Of a stretch of 64,000 bases of DNA, positions 55,460 to 63,187 are shown one piece after another. How positions within the stretch are numbered: position 1 is the first letter of the stretch; every line of letters starts with the position of its first letter. The translations under genes and the position numbers were made by a program. Source of the DNA: Variovorax sp. ZS18.2.2 (GTDB taxonomy: Bacteria > Pseudomonadota > Gammaproteobacteria > Burkholderiales > Burkholderiaceae_C); the NCBI RefSeq assembly GCF_024701975.1, contig NZ_JANLNM010000003.1, positions 62,001 through 126,000 on the forward strand. The letters run 5' to 3'. The notes beneath the pieces are model-generated. The model did not search any database, had not been told where the DNA came from, and saw nothing but the letters and a program-made list of their open reading frames with translations.

Positions 55460-57084
55460 GCCACGCCATGGAACAGAACCGCCCCACGACCCTGCTCGTC
55501 TGCGCCCTCGGTGGCGAAGGCGGCGGCGTGCTCACCGAATGGCTGGTGGACATCGCCCGCCATGCCGGCTACGCCGCGCAGAGCACCTCGATCCCCGGCG
55601 TCGCGCAGCGCACCGGCGCCACCACGTATTACATCGAGGTGTTCCCCGTGCCGCTCGCGCAGCTCGGCGGCAGGCGCCCGGTGTTCAGCCTGAGTCCGGT
55701 GCCGGGTGCGCTCGACGCGATCGTTTCTTCGGAGCTGCTCGAAACCGCGCGGCAGATCGGCAATGGCATGAGCGCACCGCTGCGCACGCTGGTCATCAGT
55801 TCGTCGGCGCGCATCCTCACCACCGCGGAGCGCATGGAGCCCGGCGATGGACGCGCCGATGCGCAGCGCTTCGTCGATGTGGTCAAAGCCTTCAGCCGCG
55901 AGCACCATGTGTTCGACATGAACGCGATCGCGCGCGACACCGGCACCGTGGTCAGCGCGGTGATGCTCGGCGCCATCGCAGGCAGCGGCCTGTTCCCGTT
56001 TCCGCGCGAAGCGTATGAGCACGTGGTGCGCGGCGGCGACACGAGCGCACCCGAGAAGCTCGACAAGATGGCCGCCGCCAGCCTGCGCGGCTTTGCGGCC
56101 GCCTTCGACGCGGTGAGCGCGCCGCGCACGCAAGCCGCCTTCGTGAACAGCGTGATGGCCGGCGATTCCGCCGATGCGCCGCCACCGGCACGCGCCCTGC
56201 CCGATGAACTGGCATGCCGCTTTCCGCCTGCGGTGCACGACATGCTCACGCTCGGCCATGCGCGCGTGCTCGACTACCAGGACGCCGCCTATACGACGCT
56301 GTATGCCGAGCGCCTGGGCAAGGTGCTCGATGCCGAGCGTGCCGCCGATCCGGCCGGCGCCCAGGGCTTCGCCGTCACCCGCGAAGCCGCGCGCTGGCTT
56401 GCGCTGTGGATGGCCTTCGACGACATCGTGCGCGTGGCCGCGCTCAAGGGCCGCGCCAGCCGTGCGCAGCGTGTGCGCCAGGAGGTGCGCGCCACCGACG
56501 AAGACATCGTGAAGGTCTACGACCACTTCAAGCCCGGCGCCGCCGAGTTCGCCGCGCTGCTGCCGCCCGCGCTGTCGCGTCGCGTGACCGCATGGGACCG
56601 CGGCCGGCAGGCGCGCGGCCGGGAGCCCTGGGCACTGCCGCTGAAGGTGGGCAGCCACTCGGTCTTCGGCATGGCGTCGCTGCGGCTCCTGTCATCGCTG
56701 AAGTGGCTGCGCCGCCGTGGCAGCCGCTTCGCCGAAGAGCAGGCGCTCATCGAGCGCTGGCTCGCGGCCGTTGAAACCGGCACGCGCGAGACCTGGGCGC
56801 TGGGCCACGAGCTCGCGCTGTGCGGCCGGCTCATCAAAGGCTATGGCAGCACCAACGAACGCGGCAAGCACAACCTGCTGCATGTGATCGACGCACTCGC
56901 CGCGAACCCGGCCCTGCCCGCGCCGGCTCGCGCGGAAGCGATTGCCGCGGCGCGCGAAGCGGCGCTGACCGACGAAGGCGGCAAGGCGCTCGACGCAGCG
57001 CTGGTGCGCCATGGTGCCGCGCCACGGCCGGTGCAGGCGCAGCCGATTCGCTGGATGAAGCGGCCGCCTTCCAAGGCCGCGTGA
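55456..57084 (+). CDS. iorB: Indolepyruvate oxidoreductase beta-like subunit with C-terminal extension (DUF6537)
   Basis: 542 residues, overlapping iorA by ATGA. The first 200 residues are the gamma/beta part of the POR family: VCALGGEGGGVLTEWLVDIA, IPGVAQRTGATTYYIEVF. The rest, about 210-540, is an extra domain of the DUF6537 kind (ARVLDYQDAAYTTLYAERL, VRVAALKGRASRAQRVRQEV, FKPGAAEFAALLPPALS). In classical archaeal IorB the extension is absent. Together with iorA it forms the full oxidoreductase. Confidence 0.85.
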   Translation: MSHAMEQNRPTTLLVCALGGEGGGVLTEWLVDIARHAGYAAQSTSIPGVAQRTGATTYYIEVFPVPLAQLGGRRPVFSLSPVPGALDAIVSSELLETARQIGNGMSAPLRTLVISSSARILTTAERMEPGDGRADAQRFVDVVKAFSREHHVFDMNAIARDTGTVVSAVMLGAIAGSGLFPFPREAYEHVVRGGDTSAPEKLDKMAAASLRGFAAAFDAVSAPRTQAAFVNSVMAGDSADAPPPARALPDELACRFPPAVHDMLTLGHARVLDYQDAAYTTLYAERLGKVLDAERAADPAGAQGFAVTREAARWLALWMAFDDIVRVAALKGRASRAQRVRQEVRATDEDIVKVYDHFKPGAAEFAALLPPALSRRVTAWDRGRQARGREPWALPLKVGSHSVFGMASLRLLSSLKWLRRRGSRFAEEQALIERWLAAVETGTRETWALGHELALCGRLIKGYGSTNERGKHNLLHVIDALAANPALPAPARAEAIAAAREAALTDEGGKALDAALVRHGAAPRPVQAQPIRWMKRPPSKAA

Positions 57085-57129
57085 ACTTCCGGCCGAACGA
57101 ATTCATAACGACATCAGAGACAACCCGCC

Positions 57130-58128
57130 ATGACACTCCATCCATTTCCCATCAGGCGCAAGCTGGCGCTCGCCACCACCGCCGTGGCGCTGTTGGCGTT
57201 CGCGCACGCGCAGGCCAACACGGGCCCCAACGCCTGGCCCACCAAGCCGATCAAGGTCATCGTCAACTTCCCACCCGGCGGTGCGGCCGACCAGATCGCG
57301 CGTGCCATCTCGCAGCCGCTGCAGGAGGCGCTGAAGCAGCCGGTGGTGATCGAGAACCGCGCGGGCGCCAACGGCAATGTCGGCGGCGAGGCAGTGGCGC
57401 GCGCGCCGGCGGACGGCTACACGCTGCTGATGAGCTCGGGCGGCATGGTGTCGGTCAACCCGCACCTCTACGCACGCATGAGCTTCGACCCGGCCAAGGA
57501 CCTCGTGCCGGTGGCTGCCGCCGCGCGCGTGCTGGTGTTCCTGGTGACCAAGCCTTCGCTGCCGCCCGCGAACGTGCAGGAGTTCATCACTTACGTCAAG
57601 GCCAACCCCGGCAAGCTGTCGTACGGCTCGCCGGGCAACGGCAGCTCGCCGCACCTGGCGGGCGAAATGTTCAAGAGCCAGGCCAGCCTCTTCGCGCTGC
57701 ACGTGCCGTACCGCGGCGCGGCCCCCGCGCTGCAGGACCTGCTCGCAGGCCAGCTCGACTACGCCTTCGATCCCGGCATCGCGCTGCAGCAGGTGCGCGC
57801 GGGCAAGCTGCGGCTGCTCGCGGTCGGCAGCCCGCGGCGCTCGCCGCTTTTCCCGGACGTGCCCACGCTCGACGAGGCGGGCCTGCGCGGTTTCGATGCC
57901 GACACGATGTTCGGCTTCTATGCACCCGCCGGCACGCCGCCGGAGGTGGTGGCGCAACTCAATGCGCAGATCAACCGCGCGCTCGCGCTGCCGGCGGTGA
58001 AGGAGCGCATCGCGTCGCTCGGCGGCGAGGCGGTGCCTGGCTCGCCCGCGGACTTCCAGCAGCGCGCCGCCGCCGACTCGCAGCGCTTCGGCGCACTGAT
58101 TCGCGAAAGGAAGATCGCGGCCGACTGA
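57130..58128 (+). CDS. Bug/TctC-type periplasmic receptor
   Basis: 332 residues. Signal MTLHPFPIRRKLALATTAVA with ALLAFAHAQA before cleavage. The Bug fold is clear: WPTKPIKVIVNFPPGGAADQ, VVIENRAGANGNVGGEAVAR and PYRGAAPALQDLLAGQLDYA. Bug proteins bind carboxylates for tripartite tricarboxylate transporters, or act as sensors. No TctA/TctB gene is near. It probably binds a substrate of the IOR pathway. Confidence 0.92.
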   Translation: MTLHPFPIRRKLALATTAVALLAFAHAQANTGPNAWPTKPIKVIVNFPPGGAADQIARAISQPLQEALKQPVVIENRAGANGNVGGEAVARAPADGYTLLMSSGGMVSVNPHLYARMSFDPAKDLVPVAAAARVLVFLVTKPSLPPANVQEFITYVKANPGKLSYGSPGNGSSPHLAGEMFKSQASLFALHVPYRGAAPALQDLLAGQLDYAFDPGIALQQVRAGKLRLLAVGSPRRSPLFPDVPTLDEAGLRGFDADTMFGFYAPAGTPPEVVAQLNAQINRALALPAVKERIASLGGEAVPGSPADFQQRAAADSQRFGALIRERKIAAD

Positions 58129-58212
58129 CACCGCCGTCGCATTCCCAGGCTGCTCCCTCGTTGCCGGCATCGGCGCTCCAGAAGATTCACAACACAGAAA
58201 GAGAGACAAGAC

Positions 58213-59259
58213 ATGCAGACCCCTTCCGCCACGCGCTTTCGCTCCCAGGCGCTCGCGCTCACTGTTGCAGGCTTTTGCACAGCGCTTGGTGCACCGGTCC
58301 TCGCGCAGGACAAACCCGTGCAGCTCAAGCTCTCGAGCTGGGTGCCCGCGCAGCACCCGCTCAACCCTGCCCTGCAAGCCTGGGCCGACGACATCAAGAA
58401 GGCATCGAACGGCACCCTCACCGCGATCCTGTTTCCGTCGGAGCAGCTCGGCAAGGCCTTCGACCACTACGACATGGCGCGCGACGGCATCGCCGACTTC
58501 TCGTACGTGAACCCGGGCTACCAGCCGGGCCGCTTCCCGGTGATGGCGGGCGCGTCGCTGCCCTTCCTGTTCGCCAACGGCAAGGAAGGCTCGGCCGCCA
58601 TCGACGCCTGGTATCGCAACTACGCGGCCAAGGAGATGAAGGACGTGAAGTACTGCTTCGCGTTCGTGCACGACCCCGGCACCTTCCATTCGCGCAAGAA
58701 GATCGTGCTGCCGACCGATGTGAAAGGCCTGAAGGTGCGCCCGGCCACGAGCACAGTGGGCCAGCTGATCACCTCGCTGGGCGGCACCAACGTGCAGGCC
58801 TCGGCGCCCGAGTCGCGCGACATGCTCGAGCGCGGCGTGGCCGATGCCATCACCTTCCCATGGGGATCGATCGGCCTCTTCGGCATCGACAAGGTGGTGA
58901 AGTACCACATGGATGCGCCGCTCTATGTCACGCCCTTCGTCTGGGTGATGAACAAGGGCAAGTACGACGCGATGTCCGCGGGCCAGAAGAAGGTGATCGA
59001 CGACCACTGCACCAGCGAATGGGCGCAGAAGGTGGCGGGGCCGTGGGCCGACTTCGAATTCGGCGGGCGCGCGAAAATCGCGGCGCAATCGGGCCACGAG
59101 GTCTACAAGCTCACGCCGGAGCAGCTCGATGCATGGCGCAAGGCCGCCGCGCCGTCTGAAGCGCAATGGGCCGAGAGCGTGAAGAAGGCAGGCGAAGACC
59201 CGAAGGCGGTGATGGATGCCTTGAAAGGCAGCCTCACGAAATACAAGTCGGCGCTCTGA
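58213..59259 (+). CDS. dctP: TRAP transporter periplasmic binding protein
   Basis: 348 residues. Signal peptide to about AQD (MQTPSATRFRSQALALTVAG, then FCTALGAPVLA). The DctP domain shows LSSWVPAQHPLNPALQAWAD, PSEQLGKAFDHYDMARDGIA, and GLKVRPATSTVGQLITSLGG in the substrate arm. A carboxylate ligand is usual; in this gene group an aromatic 2-oxo acid or aryl carboxylate is likely. GAGAG precedes the ATG. First gene of the dctPQM unit. Confidence 0.93.
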   Translation: MQTPSATRFRSQALALTVAGFCTALGAPVLAQDKPVQLKLSSWVPAQHPLNPALQAWADDIKKASNGTLTAILFPSEQLGKAFDHYDMARDGIADFSYVNPGYQPGRFPVMAGASLPFLFANGKEGSAAIDAWYRNYAAKEMKDVKYCFAFVHDPGTFHSRKKIVLPTDVKGLKVRPATSTVGQLITSLGGTNVQASAPESRDMLERGVADAITFPWGSIGLFGIDKVVKYHMDAPLYVTPFVWVMNKGKYDAMSAGQKKVIDDHCTSEWAQKVAGPWADFEFGGRAKIAAQSGHEVYKLTPEQLDAWRKAAAPSEAQWAESVKKAGEDPKAVMDALKGSLTKYKSAL

Positions 59260-59262
59260 GCG

Positions 59263-59787
59263 ATGGCAGCCCGGTCCGCCAGCTACATGGACCGCGCGAT
59301 CAACACGATCGAATGGCTCGCCGCCATCTTCGTGGGGATCGTTGCGCTCAACATCTTCGTGGCCGTGGTGCTGCGCAAGTTCTTCGACACCTCGATTCCC
59401 GACGCCTACGACTTCGGTCGCATGCTGCTGGGCATCCTGATCTTCTGGGGCATCGCGGCCACCAGCTACCGGGGCGGCCACATCACGGTCGACCTGGTGT
59501 GGACGGCGGCGGGGCCGCGCATGAAGCGCGTGATCGACGTGTTCGCCACGCTCGTTCTCCTGTTCGTGGTGGCGGTGCAGACCGCGATGCTGTTCGACAA
59601 GGTGCGCGGCACCTACGTGGACAACGTGCTGACCTTCGACATGAACATCCCGACCTGGCCGTTCTACGCGGTCGCCTGGGCGGGCGACGTGTGCGCCGTG
59701 CTGCTGATCGCGATCCGCACGTACCGGCTGATCTTCCATCCCGAGCAGCTTGAAGAAATCCACGCTGAACAGAAGGCCGACGAATGA
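59263..59787 (+). CDS. dctQ: TRAP transporter small membrane subunit
   Basis: 174 residues, four membrane helices. The start region IEWLAAIFVGIVALNIFVAV and the DctQ motif FDTSIPDAYDFGRMLLGILI are as expected, with YRGGHITVDLVWTA following. It links DctP and DctM in the inner membrane. It begins 3 nt after dctP and overlaps dctM by ATGA. Confidence 0.93.
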   Translation: MAARSASYMDRAINTIEWLAAIFVGIVALNIFVAVVLRKFFDTSIPDAYDFGRMLLGILIFWGIAATSYRGGHITVDLVWTAAGPRMKRVIDVFATLVLLFVVAVQTAMLFDKVRGTYVDNVLTFDMNIPTWPFYAVAWAGDVCAVLLIAIRTYRLIFHPEQLEEIHAEQKADE

Positions 59788-61085
59788 GCCCCGATGCAGT
59801 TGCCATCCTGGGCTTCGTCGCCCTCTTCGTCTTGATGCTGTTGCGCGTGCCGGTGGGCATGGCGATGGGCCTTGTCGGCGTTGTCGGCTACAGCTACCTC
59901 GTGGGTCCCGGGCCCGCGCTGAAGCTGGTCGGCCAGACCTCCATGCGCACCGTGACCGACTACACCTTCGGCGTGATCCCGATGTTCATGCTGATGGGTG
60001 CGCTGGTGTCGGTGTCGGGCGTGAGCCGCGAGCTCTTCAAGGCCGCCAATTCGATGATCGGCCACCTGCGCGGCGGCCTGGGCGTCGCCACCGTGGTGGC
60101 CTGCGGCGGGTTCGCCGCGATCTGCGGCTCGTCGGTGGCCACGGCCGCCACGTTCTCGGCGGTGGCGTATCCGGAGATGCGGCGCTTCAACTACCCGCAG
60201 TCGTTCTCCACCGGCGTGATCGCGGCGGGCGGCACGCTCGGCGCGATATTGCCGCCGTCGACCGTGCTCGCGGTCTACGCCATTCTCACGCAGCAGGACA
60301 TCGGCAAGCTCTTCATGGCGGGCATCGTGCCGGGCATCCTGGCGATGGCGATGTACGTGATGACCATCGCGATCATCGTGAAGCTCCGGCCCGACTGGCT
60401 GCCCGGCGGCGAGATCAAACCGTGGTCGGAGCGCTTCAAGGACCTGCGCAATGTGTGGGCGCCGCTGGTGCTGTTCGTGTTCGTGATCGGCGGGCTCTAC
60501 GGCGGCTTCTTCACGCCGACCGAGGCGGGCGGCGTAGGCGCAAGCGGCGCGTTCATCCTCGGGCTCGTCAGGCGCAAGCTCGACGGCCCGAAGATCCGCG
60601 AGGCGCTGCTCTCGGCCACGCGCACAGCGGCGGCGGTGTTCACGGTGCTGATCGGCGCGCTGCTGTTCGGCTACTTCCTCACCATCACGCAGAGCCCGCA
60701 GAAGCTCACCGAATTTCTGACGGGCCTGGGCATCGGTCGCTACGGCGTGCTCGCGCTCATCATGCTGATGTACCTGGTGCTCGGCTGCCTGATGGACGCA
60801 ATGGCGATGATCATCCTCACGGTGCCCATCATCTTTCCGGTGATCGTTCATCTGGGCTTTGACCCCATCTGGTTCGGCGTGATCATCGTGATGACGGTGG
60901 AGCTGGGGCTCATCCATCCACCGGTGGGGATGAACGTCTTCGTCATCAAGAGCGTGGTGAAGGATGTGAGCTTCACCACCATCTTCAAGGGCGTGCTGCC
61001 GTTCATCGTGACGGACATCGTGCGCCTGGTGATCCTGATCGCGTTCCCGGTCATCGCGCTGTGGCTGCCAACGAGAATGGGCTGA
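59784..61085 (+). CDS. dctM: TRAP transporter large membrane subunit
   Basis: 433 residues, about twelve membrane segments. FALFVLMLLRVPVGMAMGLV, AICGSSVATAATFSAVAYPE (the conserved ICGSSxAxxAT site) and AAGGTLGAILPPSTVLAVYA identify DctM. It forms the Na+- or H+-driven channel. Its stop TGA overlaps the ATG of the thioesterase gene (TGATG). Confidence 0.95.
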   Translation: MSPDAVAILGFVALFVLMLLRVPVGMAMGLVGVVGYSYLVGPGPALKLVGQTSMRTVTDYTFGVIPMFMLMGALVSVSGVSRELFKAANSMIGHLRGGLGVATVVACGGFAAICGSSVATAATFSAVAYPEMRRFNYPQSFSTGVIAAGGTLGAILPPSTVLAVYAILTQQDIGKLFMAGIVPGILAMAMYVMTIAIIVKLRPDWLPGGEIKPWSERFKDLRNVWAPLVLFVFVIGGLYGGFFTPTEAGGVGASGAFILGLVRRKLDGPKIREALLSATRTAAAVFTVLIGALLFGYFLTITQSPQKLTEFLTGLGIGRYGVLALIMLMYLVLGCLMDAMAMIILTVPIIFPVIVHLGFDPIWFGVIIVMTVELGLIHPPVGMNVFVIKSVVKDVSFTTIFKGVLPFIVTDIVRLVILIAFPVIALWLPTRMG

Positions 61086-61504
61086 TGAGCACACACAAGG
61101 AAATCGTCTACACCGCACACGTCGAATTCGGCGACTGCGACCCGGCCGGCATCGTCTGGTTTCCCAACTTCTTTCGCTGGATCGATGCAGCCTCGCGGCA
61201 TTTCTTCGCCGGCTGCGGCGTGCCGCGCTGGGAAGAAACCACGAAAACGATCGGCGTGATCGGCACGCCGCTGGTCGACACGCACACGCGCTTCGTGAAG
61301 GCCGCGAGCTACGGCGACACGCTCGAGATCGCGGTGCGCATCACCGAGTGGCGCGACAAGAGCTTCGTGCAGACCTACCGCGTGGCGCGCGGCGAAGACC
61401 TGATCCTCGAATGTGAAGAGGTACGGATCTTTGCTGCGAAGCGCGAAGGCGGCGGCATCCGTGCGGTGCCGATTCCGGCGGACATTCGCGCGCTCTGCGA
61501 ATAG
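61085..61504 (+). CDS. 4-hydroxybenzoyl-CoA-type thioesterase (hotdog fold)
   Basis: 139 residues. VEFGDCDPAGIVWFPNFFRW carries the catalytic Asp of the Pseudomonas CBS-3 type 4-hydroxybenzoyl-CoA thioesterase, and the further text (TIGVIGTPLVDTHTRFVKAA, EWRDKSFVQTYRV) matches that enzyme from memory. It hydrolyses aryl-CoA esters to aryl acids. As it ends the TRAP operon behind the IOR genes, it may release the aryl-acetate formed as CoA ester by IOR. Four bases separate its stop from the convergent phosphatase gene. Confidence 0.88.
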   Translation: MSTHKEIVYTAHVEFGDCDPAGIVWFPNFFRWIDAASRHFFAGCGVPRWEETTKTIGVIGTPLVDTHTRFVKAASYGDTLEIAVRITEWRDKSFVQTYRVARGEDLILECEEVRIFAAKREGGGIRAVPIPADIRALCE

Positions 61505-61508
61505 CCAG

Positions 61509-61979
61509 TCAGCAGGCCCTGGCCCGGAGCTTCGCGAGCAGGCCGTCGACGCCGCGATCGATCAGGTCGAAGGCTTCGACGAAGGCCTGCTGGCCGCCAT
61601 ACCAGGGGTCGGGCACATCGCCTTCGTCATCCTCGGAAAATTCGGTGAGCAGGTGCACCTTGTGGGCAGTGCCCGCGGGTGCGAGACGGCGCAGCGCCGC
61701 GCAATGCTGCGCGGTCATGCCGACGATCCAGTCGAAGCGCTCGAAGTCGCCGGCACGAACCTGCCGTGCGCGGTGCGCAGGCATCTCGATGCCGCGCCGG
61801 CGCGCCTCGGCGATCGAACGTGGATCGGGCGGGTTGCCGCGCTCCTCGTCGGAGATGGCGGCGCTGTCGACATCGACGGAAATGCCTGCGAGGCGGGCCT
61901 TGTGCAGCAGGAGCGCGTGGGCAGTGGGGGACCGGCAGATATTCCCGGTGCAGACGAACAGGACGGCAATTTCTTTCAT
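61509..61979 (-). CDS. Low-molecular-weight protein-tyrosine phosphatase
   Basis: 156 residues. The phosphate loop FVCTGNICRSP (CX5R at residues 10-16) near the N-terminus and the acid loop DVPDPWYGG are both present, so it is active by sequence. In bacteria such enzymes act on BY-kinases in capsule control, or on arsenate when Cys-rich (not here). The ATG overlaps the stop of the acyl-CoA-dehydrogenase-like gene (ATGA). Confidence 0.93.
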   Translation of the reverse strand: MKEIAVLFVCTGNICRSPTAHALLLHKARLAGISVDVDSAAISDEERGNPPDPRSIAEARRRGIEMPAHRARQVRAGDFERFDWIVGMTAQHCAALRRLAPAGTAHKVHLLTEFSEDDEGDVPDPWYGGQQAFVEAFDLIDRGVDGLLAKLRARAC

Positions 61980-63187
61980 GCGTACTCAGCGGGGTCTAGC
62001 AGGCCCGAAGCATAGGCTGCAAATGCGCGATCCCGGCCGATGTCTACATGGGACGCCATGACCTGCAGATCACGCCAATGACGCTGAATCGGATTCGCCC
62101 TGGATGCGCCGGAGGCCCCCAGTTGTCGAATCAATCGCCCCACCGCTTGCAAGCAGAGCTGCGCCAGGTACGCCCGATCACGCTTGACGATGGCCAGCTC
62201 CCAAGGCTCGATCGCCCGCCGTGCAACGCCTGCCCCATGCAGCCTGGCGCACAGCGCTTCATACAAGCGGGCGGCGCAGGCAAGCTCCGCGGCGCTCTCG
62301 GCCAACCGATCGCCGGCTGCGGCGCTCCGGAGATTCGGGGACTGCAGGCGCGCGGCGCCGATGTATTCGTTCAATGCGCCCTCGGCGGCACCGAGGATCG
62401 GCCCAACGATCCAACTCGTGCAGTAGGGCAGGAGTGGCACGTGGCAGAGGTAGGCGTCCGCATTGACCTTCGCGCCGGCCGGATCGGCAGCGAAGCATTC
62501 CGCTTTGGAAACGGTCCATTTTTCGACCACGAACACGTCGTCGAAGCGGATGTCGTTCGATCCCGTTGCCAGCATGCCAACGGCATCCCAGGTGTCCACG
62601 ATCTGTGCGTGCGACGCGGGGACGACCACCTTGAGGACCGTCGGCAAACCGTCATCGCCGCCTCCGCACGGGCCCGCCACGATGATCCAGTTGGCATGGT
62701 CGATTGCCGACGCGAATCGCCAGGTGCCGTTCAAACGAACGCCGCCCGGCACCCGTGCAATGGTCCCAGTGGTGGGGGCAGATGCCGTTGCGACCAGCTG
62801 GTGCGGACCGTCTGCAAATACCTCGGTCTGGCATTCCAGGGAAAGCCGGCCCATCGTTGCGATGTGTCCGCCCACAAGACTGATCGCCCATCCGGTAGAA
62901 GCGCATGCACGGGCGGCAATGCGCGAGGCTTCCACGATGCTCGGCCATCCCAGCTCGAGCCCGCCGAATTTTCTTGGCGCAAGGATTCGAAGCAGCCCGG
63001 CTGCGTGCAATTGCGCGATCGCTTCCCGGGACAAGCATCGCGCCGCCTCGCTTGCTGCGGCGTGCTCCCTCCAGACGGGCACAAGCGCCTCGGCGCGCTG
63101 GCACAAGGCCCGGTGCTCGGCGCCGTAGTCCGCAGCGCCAGGAATCGACTCCGCCTCAGGCAAGCTTGCGGGGAAGATCGGCTTCAA
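61976..63187 (-). CDS. Acyl-CoA-dehydrogenase-fold protein (possibly flavin monooxygenase, HsaA-like)
   Basis: 403 residues from a TTG at 63187 (KPIFPASLPEAESIPG), chosen for GGAG seven bases before it; the frame stays open further upstream inside the next gene. The fold shows LLRILAPRKFGGLELGWPSI, ASTGWAISLVGGHIATMG, and the C-terminal PIQRHWRDLQVMASHVDIGRD. The last motif is that of the DszC/HsaA-like group, where reduced flavin and O2 are used on aromatics or amines. It is encoded between the methyltransferase-like gene (31-bp overlap) and the phosphatase. The substrate is unknown. Confidence 0.8.
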   Translation of the reverse strand: MKPIFPASLPEAESIPGAADYGAEHRALCQRAEALVPVWREHAAASEAARCLSREAIAQLHAAGLLRILAPRKFGGLELGWPSIVEASRIAARACASTGWAISLVGGHIATMGRLSLECQTEVFADGPHQLVATASAPTTGTIARVPGGVRLNGTWRFASAIDHANWIIVAGPCGGGDDGLPTVLKVVVPASHAQIVDTWDAVGMLATGSNDIRFDDVFVVEKWTVSKAECFAADPAGAKVNADAYLCHVPLLPYCTSWIVGPILGAAEGALNEYIGAARLQSPNLRSAAAGDRLAESAAELACAARLYEALCARLHGAGVARRAIEPWELAIVKRDRAYLAQLCLQAVGRLIRQLGASGASRANPIQRHWRDLQVMASHVDIGRDRAFAAYASGLLDPAEYA

